Shown here: in pieces, positions 7,453 through 14,398 of the stretch | How the letters are laid out: each line of letters opens with the position of its first letter | Position numbering within the stretch: the first letter of the stretch is position 1 | Assembly (NCBI GenBank): GCA_024511045.1 | Contig: JANEMG010000004.1 | Span: forward strand, 1 to 20,674 | Direction of reading: 5' to 3' | Source: Gammaproteobacteria bacterium | Lineage (GTDB): Bacteria; Pseudomonadota; Gammaproteobacteria; Methylococcales; Methylomonadaceae | DNA length: 20,674 nucleotides | Notes under the pieces: generated by a model | Database searches by the model: none | What the model was told of the DNA's origin: nothing | The model's input: only the letters and a program-made list of their open reading frames with translations | Made by a program: the position numbers and the translations under genes

Positions 7453-7908
7453 CTATAAACTGTCGTCGTGGACTTTTTGTTCCAGCTTGTCGTCTTCAGG
7501 GCAGCCGTAGCGCCGGGTGGTATAGGCCAGTATCAGGATGGCCAGGCTCAATATCGCGATGGACAGGGTGATGCCCAGCAGCAGGTAGAGGTGAAAACTG
7601 TCCGACACTTTTTGCACATCGATGACCAGATGCCGTGACAGTGCGGTGATGGCAATATAGATCAGGAATTGCACCGGCAGGCGGTGGGTCTTGAAATAAG
7701 TGCCCACCATGGCGCCCAGTTCCAGATAGATGAACAACAGCAGGATGTCTTCCAGCGTCGCATGGCCCGTTTGCACCATCTGCAGATATTCATAGACAGC
7801 CGACCAGACGATGGTCGCTCCGATGCCGAACAAAGCCAGGTAGTGGAAACTTTCGACCATCAGGCCGCCGAGATCGTGGATCCGTTGTTTCTTGTCTTTC
7901 ATCAGCAT
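7453..7908 (-). CDS. PsiE-family membrane protein
   Basis: About 151 residues with four predicted membrane helices (roughly 18-40, 55-75, 80-95, 108-132) and a charged C-terminus (CPEDDKLEQKVHDDSL). The segment LLLFIYLELGAMVGTYFKTH, with RLPVQFLIYIAITALSRHLV after it, is the core of the phosphate-starvation-inducible PsiE family, whose biochemical function is unknown. The frame allows a GTG at 7911 or ATGs at 7908 and 7902. I use 7908 because it gives the TGATG overlap with the preceding acyltransferase gene, implying translational coupling. It is the last gene of the GDT1-ACP-acyltransferase-PsiE unit. Phosphate control is not evident here: no convincing Pho box was found. Confidence 0.8.
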   Translation of the reverse strand: MLMKDKKQRIHDLGGLMVESFHYLALFGIGATIVWSAVYEYLQMVQTGHATLEDILLLFIYLELGAMVGTYFKTHRLPVQFLIYIAITALSRHLVIDVQKVSDSFHLYLLLGITLSIAILSLAILILAYTTRRYGCPEDDKLEQKVHDDSL

Positions 7909-9272
7909 CACTCATCGTGTGGATGGTTTGTCGTACCGGCCGTTTCGCCGGGGTGGTCATTCAGCAGTTCGCGGGTCATGGCAATGTGCAGTCTGTCCAG
8001 CCATGACTGATCGTACAATGGCTCCAGGAAATTGTAGGTCAGCGTCAGCTGCTTCTGGAACTGGCAGGTCAGCAGGGCCAGCGCCGGGGGGGTGGAAATC
8101 TGGCAGAGATGAAACATGCCGGTAACGCCGGCCTGGCAGAAGTTTTCCGTCGTGCTGTCGGGCTGGCCGATATCGGAAAACCAGAAGGAGCTGCGCTCGG
8201 TGCCATGATGATAGGACTTGCGCAGCTGTTCGCCGTGCTTTTGCAGGGACAGCCAGCTGGCCGCCCACATCGCCGGCAGGAAGGCGTAGTCGATCTGCTG
8301 CCTGATGACTTCGGCATTCTGCTTTTTCAGGTGTTCAAACAACCGTTGTCGGTTTGCCAGCAGAGGCTTCGGAACCTGGGCGAACAGCGGGCAGATGTGA
8401 TTGCCGAGCAGCGGCGTCAGGGCTTTCTGCCTGCGCAGATTGAAGGCGTAGGGGACGCAGTAGGCATCGCCTTCCGGCTGCTCGGTAATCTGCTCCAGGG
8501 CGCGCATCAGACAGCCGATGTAATAGAGGCTGGTGCCGGTCAGGCCGACCTGTCGGCGCGCCAGGGAATTGATCAGCCGGGTCTGTTCGGCGCTGAACCT
8601 GTGGGTACTGTAGTTGAGTCGTCTGGCTGGCAGGTCTCGCTGCAGCGGTACGATGCTGCGGTAGCGGTCCAGCTGCTCGATATGGCGCTTGGCCTTGAGG
8701 AAAAGCCTGATCTTTTGCCAGAAGCTGAATTTACGCAGCTGCACATCCACCAGGGGTTCAGATTCTGCGAACGACTGCCGCTGCCCGGGATCGGCGGTGT
8801 TCAGATATTTCAGGATCAGGTCCGCGCCTCTGGCGTCGCACAGGGGATGCAGCCAGCGCATGAAAAAGAGATGCCGGGCTCCGTCGCTGAGCAGATGAAA
8901 TTCCAGTGGGTTGATGGCTTCCCGTGGTTCCGCCGAACGGTTGATGTGCTCCAGGATATAAGTCCGCAGGGGATCGGCGGCATCCGTGGCGGGACAATGC
9001 CGCTGAAAAAAAATCGGTCGGGGTTGTTGTCGCCGGCACCAGTAAAAACGCCTGCCGCGCTGCTGCAGGCTGGACTGGACGACGGGAAAGCGTTGGACCA
9101 ATTCCTCGATGCGTCGGGTCAGTTCAGCGACATCTGGCATCTTGTCCAACTCCAGGGCAAAGCCGCACAGGCTGCCGGGCATGTTTTCCCGGCGGATCTG
9201 TTCATCCATGGCCAGCGTAAAGCAGTCGGCCGGGTTGAGTGCCTGGAGAATATCGGGGTTTTTTGCCGTCAT
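7908..9272 (-). CDS. Condensation-domain/WS-DGAT-like acyltransferase, stand-alone
   Basis: A 454-residue cytoplasmic protein resembling the chloramphenicol-acetyltransferase/condensation-domain superfamily. It opens with the NPADCFTLAMDEQ stretch (like the L-x2-x-D-x-L/F start of WS/DGAT and C domains). The active-site motif HHxxxDG is degenerate, L141-H142-P-L-C-D146-A: the second, catalytic histidine and the aspartate are kept. Other superfamily-like points are NLRRQKALTPLLGN (about 278-291) and FWFSDIG (about 363-369), where DFGWG is found in C domains. The start overlaps the stop of an acyl carrier protein gene by ATGA and the stop overlaps the PsiE gene, so it most likely takes an acyl group from that ACP. 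No adenylation or thioesterase gene is adjacent. The substrate is unknown; family assignment is moderately sure. Confidence 0.7.
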   Translation of the reverse strand: MTAKNPDILQALNPADCFTLAMDEQIRRENMPGSLCGFALELDKMPDVAELTRRIEELVQRFPVVQSSLQQRGRRFYWCRRQQPRPIFFQRHCPATDAADPLRTYILEHINRSAEPREAINPLEFHLLSDGARHLFFMRWLHPLCDARGADLILKYLNTADPGQRQSFAESEPLVDVQLRKFSFWQKIRLFLKAKRHIEQLDRYRSIVPLQRDLPARRLNYSTHRFSAEQTRLINSLARRQVGLTGTSLYYIGCLMRALEQITEQPEGDAYCVPYAFNLRRQKALTPLLGNHICPLFAQVPKPLLANRQRLFEHLKKQNAEVIRQQIDYAFLPAMWAASWLSLQKHGEQLRKSYHHGTERSSFWFSDIGQPDSTTENFCQAGVTGMFHLCQISTPPALALLTCQFQKQLTLTYNFLEPLYDQSWLDRLHIAMTRELLNDHPGETAGTTNHPHDE

Positions 9273-9505
9273 TGCCGATGACGCAGGATCCAGCGCTCCA
9301 GGGCATCGAAACTCTGCACGTTGTCGGGCTCTATCTCCTCGTCCGGCAGCGTGACGCCGAATTCCGATTCGATGAACATGATCAGGCGCATGATGCCCAT
9401 GCTGTCCAGACCGGCCTCCAGCAGGTCCTGGTCGTCGCGAAACTGTTCCGGATCGGCGACGAAGAGCAGTTCCTGGAAGATGAATTTTCGTAATTTGTCT
9501 TTCAT
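9269..9505 (-). CDS. Stand-alone acyl carrier protein (phosphopantetheine-binding)
   Basis: 78 residues, acidic, with the carrier-protein motif AGLDSMGIMRLIMFIE; S35 of LDSMG is the predicted 4'-phosphopantetheine attachment site and helix II follows it. Length and the FGVTLPDEEI segment match discrete ACPs used in secondary pathways. It lacks the sequence of the housekeeping fatty-acid AcpP and is not near fab genes. It begins 18 bases after the end of the GDT1-like gene and ends in an ATGA overlap with the condensation-like acyltransferase, so the two are translationally coupled and probably function as a pair. No clear Shine-Dalgarno precedes the ATG. The acyl or aminoacyl cargo cannot be told from the sequence. 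Confidence 0.88.
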   Translation of the reverse strand: MKDKLRKFIFQELLFVADPEQFRDDQDLLEAGLDSMGIMRLIMFIESEFGVTLPDEEIEPDNVQSFDALERWILRHRQ

Positions 9506-9523
9506 GGATTGCTTTGAACGACG

Positions 9524-10198
9524 CTAGAATTCGAATGCCGGGAAGCTGAAGTACGGATTGACCAGACAGGCCTTGTACAATGCGGCGCTGGCCAGAATCA
9601 GGAAGATGACGCCGCTGATATTGTGCAGCAGGGCCAGGGGAAATTTCTGCAGAATAATTCTCCCCGCCAGGACGCCGATGATGGACGTGCTCAGCAATGC
9701 CGCCGTGGCGCCCAGCCAGACCGCTGCCGGCAGGGCGGCGCTGCTCAGGGCGACCACGGCGAGTTGCGTCTTGTCGCCGAATTCGGCAACGGTGATCAGC
9801 AGGAAGGTGGTCAAAAAGATGCTGTGGCTGCTCTTTTCCTGTATCTCCTCTTCATCTTCTTCGATGCGCAGTGCATGGATGCCGAAGCCGGCGAACAATA
9901 TGGCCACGGCGCCGGCGACGACATATTCCGGCAGCCATCGGGCGATGGCGGCGCCAAATACGACGGCCAGGCTGTTCAACAGGGTAAAGGCGATGCCCGC
10001 CCCGAAAACGACCGGCAGGGGGCGGTGGCGGCTGGCCAGGGTCATGCACACCAGCTGGCTTTTGTCGCCGATTTCCGCGGCGGCGATCAAAACGAAGCTG
10101 GTTCCCGCTGTTGCTGACCAGTTGGCGATATTGCCGGCGCTGAAGTGAGCCGTGAAGCCGCTGAGCAGTTGCAAGGTCTGGCTGATGAATTCCATCAT
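9524..10198 (-). CDS. GDT1/TMEM165 (UPF0016) family cation transporter
   Basis: A 224-residue inner-membrane protein with two homologous halves of three helices, each carrying the family motif E-x-G-D-K-[ST]: E42-IGDKS and E139-FGDKT. An acidic cytosolic loop (EEDEEEIQEK, about 113-122) joins the halves. Characterised relatives move Mn2+ and/or Ca2+, and bacterial members such as MneA export manganese. Two adjacent ATG codons (10198 and 10195) are possible starts. A GCTGCC/GGCAGC hairpin (10200-10212) sits directly upstream where a ribosome site is expected. It is first in the unit with the ACP, acyltransferase and PsiE genes, and 120 bases after the ZIP transporter on the same strand. Whether its ion matters to the acyl genes is unknown. 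Confidence 0.88.
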   Translation of the reverse strand: MMEFISQTLQLLSGFTAHFSAGNIANWSATAGTSFVLIAAAEIGDKSQLVCMTLASRHRPLPVVFGAGIAFTLLNSLAVVFGAAIARWLPEYVVAGAVAILFAGFGIHALRIEEDEEEIQEKSSHSIFLTTFLLITVAEFGDKTQLAVVALSSAALPAAVWLGATAALLSTSIIGVLAGRIILQKFPLALLHNISGVIFLILASAALYKACLVNPYFSFPAFEF

Positions 10199-10318
10199 GG
10201 CTGCCTGGCAGCTGTTACTGCTGATGCGGTACCTGTAAAGCCAGGATGACCATGCCTGATTATTGAATCTTTATTTGCATCAATACACGGATTCATCGCA
10301 GGAAAAACGGCTATTGCA

Positions 10319-11263
10319 CTAGCCAAGAAAATTGTCCAGGGCCATCATGATGATGAAGCCGATCATCAGCGAGAATGTCGCATAGCGGGAACGGCCGGCG
10401 GCATGGGTTTCCGGGATGATCTCTTCGGAGATCACGAACAGCATCGCGCCGGCGGCAAAGCCCATGGCGATGGGCAGCAACGGCGTGAACACGGTCACGG
10501 CCGTGACGCCCAGCAGTCCACCGACCGGTTCCACCAGGCCGGTCAGTGTGGCAATGCCGACGGCACGCCATCTGTTGTAGCCCAGGCCCACCAACGGCAG
10601 CGCGACAGCCAGCCCTTCCGGGATGTTCTGCAGGGCGATGGCGATGGCGAGAATGGTGCCGTTTTTGTAGTCCCCCGCGCCGTAGCTGACGCCCACGGAC
10701 ATGCCTTCGGGAAAGTTGTGGATGGTGATGGCGATGATGAACAGCCAGACTTTCTGCAGCGAGTCCAGCTGGTGTTCGAATTCCGGTTCGAAATGGATAT
10801 GCGGCATTTGCCGGTCGGCATAGTGCAGAAACACCGCGCCAAGCAGCATGCCGACGGAGACTACCAGAACCCCTTTGCCGGGCCAGTACAGATTGCCGTA
10901 ATCCATGCCCGGAACCAGCAGGGAGAAGGCGGTTGCCGCCAGCATCACGCCGGCCGCGGCGCCGAGCAGGCTGTTGAACAATTTGTCGGAAATGGTCTTG
11001 AAGAACAGGGCCGGCAGTGCACCCAGGCCGGTCGCCAGCCCTGCCAGGACGCTGGCGAAAAAGCCGACCACGACGATTTCGCCGAAAATGAGATACAGGC
11101 CGCCAAAAACGATGATTTGCGAGGCGACAAACAATCCCGCCATGGTCAGGTAGCGTTTCCCTTTTGGCATCGCCAGCAGATCCTGGTAGCGGTTGCTGGA
11201 TTTCAGCCTGCGCAGCTGGTTTTCCGAAAAGGTTTGCAGTTGTTCAACGATGTTGCTGGCCAT
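10319..11263 (-). CDS. ZIP-family divalent metal transporter (GufA/BbZIP-like)
   Basis: A 314-residue inner-membrane protein with eight predicted helices, preceded by an unusually long cytosolic N-terminus of about 40 residues (polar, ending MPKGKRYLT). Metal-site motifs are IHNFPEG (H182, N183, E186) and LQNIPEG (Q212, N213, E216); the glutamine at the second motif is the GufA-type pattern seen in Bordetella BbZIP rather than the HNIPEG of ZupT. A third motif, ISEEIIPETH, follows at about 279-287. The loop MPHIHFEPEFEH (153-164) has three histidines and several acidic residues and could bind metal. Zinc is the usual substrate, but specificity is not proven by sequence. It is divergent from a TonB-dependent receptor, so the pair may move one metal across both membranes. 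Confidence 0.88.
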   Translation of the reverse strand: MASNIVEQLQTFSENQLRRLKSSNRYQDLLAMPKGKRYLTMAGLFVASQIIVFGGLYLIFGEIVVVGFFASVLAGLATGLGALPALFFKTISDKLFNSLLGAAAGVMLAATAFSLLVPGMDYGNLYWPGKGVLVVSVGMLLGAVFLHYADRQMPHIHFEPEFEHQLDSLQKVWLFIIAITIHNFPEGMSVGVSYGAGDYKNGTILAIAIALQNIPEGLAVALPLVGLGYNRWRAVGIATLTGLVEPVGGLLGVTAVTVFTPLLPIAMGFAAGAMLFVISEEIIPETHAAGRSRYATFSLMIGFIIMMALDNFLG

Positions 11264-11301
11264 GTCTTGTACGCCGCTCTGTCAGTTTGGGGAAGGGCAA
11301 T

Positions 11302-11330
11302 ATTATATAGAAACTTTGTGGAATTGTCCG
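11302..11330 (-). promoter_or_regulatory. Sigma-70-type promoter of the ZIP transporter gene
   Basis: On the minus strand CGGACA (11330-11325) and TATAAT (11307-11302) are separated by 17 bases. The predicted start is near 11295, giving a leader of about 32 bases. No Zur-like palindrome was recognised over it. Confidence 0.55.
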
Positions 11331-11439
11331 GGGATTCCTTGTCGCGCAGAAAAGGAATTTTTCCTATGTTTTTTTTCAGTACCCGACGATATCATGACGT
11401 CTTTTCGGACATTGGTCTGCTGGAAAGAATGGCAAGCAG

Positions 11440-11515
11440 TGCCGGGACATCCGGGGTATCTCGCTGCGGCAGCGGCAGACGGGCTGGCGTCGATGCTATG
11501 CCCGGGATGTCGGCA
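11440..11515 (+). promoter_or_regulatory. Long imperfect inverted repeat, possible structured RNA or operator
   Basis: TGCCGGGACATCCGGGG (11440-11456) pairs with CCCGGGATGTCGGCA (11501-11515) in about 14 base pairs with small bulges. Between the arms is the hairpin CGCT-GCGGC-AGCG (11462-11474) and a GGGC/GCCC pair. It lies about 200 bases upstream of the TonB receptor. It matches no riboswitch I know. Confidence 0.4.
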
Positions 11516-11535
11516 TCATAAATAGTCAGCATCTA

Positions 11536-11560
11536 TAAACACCCATCCATGGGATGTTTA
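11536..11560. promoter_or_regulatory. 25-bp palindrome upstream of the TonB receptor, candidate operator
   Basis: TAAACA-CCCAT-CC-ATGGG-A-TGTTTA pairs over 11 positions with one extra A. The near absence of a loop suits a protein-binding dyad better than an RNA hairpin. It lies between the divergent ZIP and receptor genes. The regulator is unknown and it does not look like a Fur or Zur box. Confidence 0.4.
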
Positions 11561-11628
11561 AGATAAGAAAACAGCAAATGCGATTGACTGTTTTCCACAC
11601 AATCAGTGCCTTGGGGCCATTGATTATG

Positions 11629-11648
11629 CCGGCACTTCCCTGTGCCGG
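11629..11648. promoter_or_regulatory. Hairpin CCGGCAC-ttccct-GTGCCGG in the receptor leader region
   Basis: A perfect 7-bp GC-rich stem with a 6-base loop, 67 bases before the receptor ATG. No T run follows, so it is not a simple terminator. It could be a leader structure or a binding site. Confidence 0.4.
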
Positions 11649-11715
11649 GTTCGTTCCCGTCATTTAACAGGAACCAAATAAACAATCTTTACGTATTACA
11701 GGGGTAATAACCAAC

Positions 11716-14046
11716 ATGAATAAAATCTCCGTTGTCGTGTTGTCGCTGCTGGCGGTTTCGGCTGTCGATGCAGTTCGGGCCGAAGACAGTGCGGTGCAAT
11801 TGAAGACGCTGCAGGTCATCGGCGTGTCACCGCTCGGTAGTGGCGAGCTGGATGTGGACAACGCGCCGGCCAATATCCAGACCGTTACTTCAGAACAGCT
11901 GGAAAAATCCCAGAGCCTGTCGCTGGCCGAGTACATGAACCGCTATATGGGCAGCGTGTTCATCAACGAAGCACAAAACAATCCCCTGCAGCCGGATGTC
12001 TATTATCGCGGCTTTGTTGCCTCGCCGCTGCTGGGCATGCCCCAGGGCATGTCTGTCTATGTCGACGGCGTCAGGTTCAACGAGCCCTTCGGCGACACCG
12101 TGAACTGGGACCTGCTGCCGCCGGGAGCCATGCAGAGCATGGCCCTGATTCCCGGATCCAACCCGGTCTACGGCCTGAACAGCCTGGGCGGTGCCATCTC
12201 GGTAAAGACCAAGACCGGCTTCAGCGCGCCCGGCCATCAACTGGAAGTCTATGGCGGTTCCTGGGGGCGGCATTCCGTGGAGCTGACCAGCGGCTGGAAC
12301 AATGGTGAATTCGGTTATTTTCTGGACCTGCGCAACTTCGGCGAAAAGGGCTGGCGGGATCATTCCCGGTCCAAGGCGAATCAGCTTCTGGGCAGCCTGA
12401 GCTGGCAGGGTGACCGGGGCGCGCTGGACCTGACCATCGCCGCCAACGACAACAAGCTGAAGGGCAACGGCGCACTGCCGGTGCAATTGTATGAACAGTC
12501 CCGGGAAGCTGTTTTCACCTTTCCCGATCAAACCGAAACCAACCTGTTTTTTGCCAATCTGGCCGGCAACTATCTGCTCAGCGACCGCATCGAACTGCGC
12601 GGCAACGCCTATTACCGGCGCAACGATATCAGTACCTTCAACGGCGACGACAGTGATTACGAGGCATGCGAGCAGGCTGGCAATGCCGGGCTGCTCTGTG
12701 AAGAGCCGGGTGATGACGAGGAGGTCGTCGAGGACATCGACGGCAATCCGGTGGCCGCCGATGACGCCGTGGAGGGCGCCACCAACAATTTCAGCGACAC
12801 CGAACAATACAGTACCGGCGGCACGCTGCAGGGCAGCTTTACGCACGATCTGTTCGGCTTCGACAACAACCTGGTGGTCGGGGCGGTGTATGACTATGCC
12901 AACATCGATTTTGCCTCGGACACCGAACTGGCGCAGCTGCGCAGCGACCGGGGCACCATCGGCAGCGGCATACTGGTCGGGGAGTCCCGGGTGCGGCTGA
13001 ACAGCACCGTGGAAACCTTCAGTTTCTACCTGAGCGACAATTTCTCCATTACCGACGCCCTGACGCTGACGCTTGCGGGACGCTACAACCATACCAGGCT
13101 GGTACTGAAAAACCGTCATATCGGTGACGACGGCGACAAGTTGAGCGGCAAGCATGTGTTCGAGCGCTTCAATCCGGCCGTCGGGTTGAACTACCGGTTC
13201 GCCGATTACCTGGGCATGTACGGCAGCTACAGCGAATCCGCCAGGGCGCCGACGCCAATGGAACTGAGCTGCGCCGATCCAGAGGACCCCTGCCGCCTGC
13301 CCAACGCCTTCGTTGCCGATCCACCGCTGGAGCAGGTGGTGGCGAAAACCTGGGAGGCCGGCTTCCGGGGCAGCCTGGCCAGGTTCATGGCGAAGGGTGA
13401 CGTGCACTGGAATGCCGGTTTCTTCCACACCATCAATCATGACGACATCATCTTCAACCGCGGCGGCGACAGCATCAGCGAGGGGTTCTTCAGCAACGTC
13501 GGCAAGACCCGCCGCTACGGCGTGGAGGCAGGCTTGAGGGTCGATTATCCGCAGTTGTTCAGCCGTATCGACGACTGGCATTTTTCCACCAATTACACCT
13601 ACCTCAATGCCGTGTTCCTGGATGGCTTCCGTATCCAGAATCCGCTGGACATGGAGGATCCTGCCGGAGTGCAGGTCGAGAGAGGCGACCGTATTCCTGG
13701 CATACCCGAGCACCTGTTCAAGGTGGCCGTCGGCGTCGACCTCTGGCAGCGCTGGTCACTGGGAATCGATGGTATCTACAGCGGTGACCAATATTTCCGG
13801 GGTGACGAGGCGAACATCACGGATCCATTGAGCGGCTACTGGGTGTTCAATCTCACCACCGAAATCAACGTGAACAAGTATGTGTCGTTCTTCGGCAAGG
13901 TCAACAACCTGTTCGACAATCGCTACGAGACCTTTGGCACCTTCGGCAATGCCGAGGAAGTACTGGGTGACGGTTTCGATAATCCGCGCTTCGTCTCCCC
14001 GGGAGCGCCCCGTGCGGGCTGGGTCGGCGTCAGGCTGCGGATATAG
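11716..14046 (+). CDS. TonB-dependent outer-membrane receptor
   Basis: A 776-residue outer-membrane beta-barrel with plug. The signal peptide is MNKISVVVLSLLAVSAVDAVRA with likely cleavage after A22. A TonB-box-like stretch (LKTLQVIGV) follows, then the plug (about 45-165, with DVYYRGF, VYVDGVRFNEPFGD, VYGLNSLGGAISVKT) and a 22-strand barrel ending RAGWVGVRLRI. The C-terminal residue is isoleucine rather than the usual aromatic. One extracellular loop (about 309-354) is strikingly acidic and contains C318 and C328; a second Cys pair is in SCADPEDPC. The gene is divergent from a ZIP transporter, which hints at metal or metal-chelate uptake, but the substrate cannot be read from the sequence. 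A modest AGGGG precedes the ATG. A hairpin follows the stop. Confidence 0.93.
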   Translation: MNKISVVVLSLLAVSAVDAVRAEDSAVQLKTLQVIGVSPLGSGELDVDNAPANIQTVTSEQLEKSQSLSLAEYMNRYMGSVFINEAQNNPLQPDVYYRGFVASPLLGMPQGMSVYVDGVRFNEPFGDTVNWDLLPPGAMQSMALIPGSNPVYGLNSLGGAISVKTKTGFSAPGHQLEVYGGSWGRHSVELTSGWNNGEFGYFLDLRNFGEKGWRDHSRSKANQLLGSLSWQGDRGALDLTIAANDNKLKGNGALPVQLYEQSREAVFTFPDQTETNLFFANLAGNYLLSDRIELRGNAYYRRNDISTFNGDDSDYEACEQAGNAGLLCEEPGDDEEVVEDIDGNPVAADDAVEGATNNFSDTEQYSTGGTLQGSFTHDLFGFDNNLVVGAVYDYANIDFASDTELAQLRSDRGTIGSGILVGESRVRLNSTVETFSFYLSDNFSITDALTLTLAGRYNHTRLVLKNRHIGDDGDKLSGKHVFERFNPAVGLNYRFADYLGMYGSYSESARAPTPMELSCADPEDPCRLPNAFVADPPLEQVVAKTWEAGFRGSLARFMAKGDVHWNAGFFHTINHDDIIFNRGGDSISEGFFSNVGKTRRYGVEAGLRVDYPQLFSRIDDWHFSTNYTYLNAVFLDGFRIQNPLDMEDPAGVQVERGDRIPGIPEHLFKVAVGVDLWQRWSLGIDGIYSGDQYFRGDEANITDPLSGYWVFNLTTEINVNKYVSFFGKVNNLFDNRYETFGTFGNAEEVLGDGFDNPRFVSPGAPRAGWVGVRLRI

Positions 14047-14089
14047 ACGTTTTTCTCGGTAGCTTTTCATCAGCAAAGCCATGGTAACC

Positions 14090-14149
14090 AATCCTGATCA
14101 ATCGTGACCATCCTGTCTCCTTCAATCATCGACAGGATGATTCAGGATT
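14090..14149 (+). terminator. Nested stem-loop after the TonB receptor, possible terminator
   Basis: CATCCTGTC (14109-14117) pairs perfectly with GACAGGATG (14131-14139) around a 13-base loop, and outside it AATCCTGA (14090-14097) pairs with TCAGGATT (14142-14149). It begins 43 bases after the receptor stop. The following T run is short (TTT), so termination is plausible rather than certain. Confidence 0.4.
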
Positions 14150-14157
14150 TGCTGGAT
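14150..14157. repeat. Left target-site duplication of the MITE-like element
   Basis: TGCTGGAT directly abuts the left terminal repeat and is repeated without change at 14291-14298 directly after the right terminal repeat. An exact 8-base match at both junctions is unlikely by chance and dates the insertion as fairly recent. Confidence 0.75.
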
Positions 14158-14290
14158 GTAACTACTTGGACCCCTATGGGTAGTCTGTTCCGAAAGAGGC
14201 CGTGAATACATCCCTGTAGGCTTGACTTTGGCATCCCTGCCAAAGACACTTCCTCCACAGACCACCCATTTACTTTGGGTGAGTAGTTAC
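14158..14290. mobile_element. MITE-like element (133 bp) with 8-bp target-site duplication
   Basis: The ends are GTAACTACT-tgg-ACCC (14158-14173) and GGGT-g-AGTAGTTAC (14277-14290), 13 matched inverted bases. Immediately outside on both sides is the identical TGCTGGAT (14150-14157 and 14291-14298), as expected of a duplicated target. Inside, ATGGGTAGTCTGT (14176-14188) pairs with ACAGACCACCCAT (14257-14269) with one mismatch, and there are two hairpins with the same TCCC loop: TACA-TCCC-TGTA (14208-14219) and CTTTGGCA-TCCC-TGCCAAAG (14226-14245). The element has no coding capacity and could fold almost end to end. GTAA termini and an 8-bp duplication are features of the IS66 family, which might have supplied the transposase; that link is inference. 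Confidence 0.8.
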
Positions 14291-14318
14291 TGCTGGATAT
14301 GGTATTGACCTGTGGCTC

Positions 14319-14347
14319 TCAAGATCCCTCCTGGCGGCGGGATGACA
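14319..14347. repeat. REP-like unit A (reverse orientation)
   Basis: TCAAGATCCCT-CCTGGCGGC-GGGATGACA shares TCAAGATCCCT and GGGATGACA with the unit at 14452-14481. It belongs to a dispersed intergenic repeat type seen in many bacteria. Confidence 0.6.
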
Positions 14348-14398
14348 GAGAGGGTAATGAGAAGATCAAGGGAAATGCTTGCATGAGGAGCAAAAAAG

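Larger units (their letters stand above)
11264..11715. other. Divergent ZIP/TonB-receptor intergenic region, 452 bp
   Basis: No convincing gene on either strand. It holds the ZIP promoter (11302-11330), an ATTCCTT/AAGGAAT repeat followed by AGGAA-TTT-TTCCT and a run of eight T (11334-11376, terminator-like on the plus strand), the long inverted repeat at 11440-11515, the palindrome at 11536-11560, the hairpin at 11629-11648, and a short AGGGG (11700-11704) eleven bases before the receptor ATG. I found no convincing -35/-10 pair for the receptor and no cobalamin or TPP riboswitch signature. Confidence 0.6.

Noticed and set aside
7692..7911. GTG at 7911 as start of the PsiE-family gene
   Set aside because: The in-frame ATG at 7908 one codon later gives the common TGATG coupling with the preceding stop. 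The GTG remains possible but is less likely.
10199..10318. Possible manganese (yybP-ykoY) riboswitch before the GDT1-type gene
   Set aside because: Such riboswitches precede this family elsewhere, but I could not find the conserved loop sequences here; only a short GCTGCC/GGCAGC hairpin is present.
11400..11715. Possible cobalamin or TPP riboswitch before the TonB receptor
   Set aside because: No B12-box-like or THI-box-like conserved sequence was found; the structure present does not match those classes.
11890..13713. Long minus-strand frame antisense to the TonB receptor
   Set aside because: A complement artefact of a GC-rich gene: low-complexity valine/alanine/glycine-rich translation and no ribosome site.
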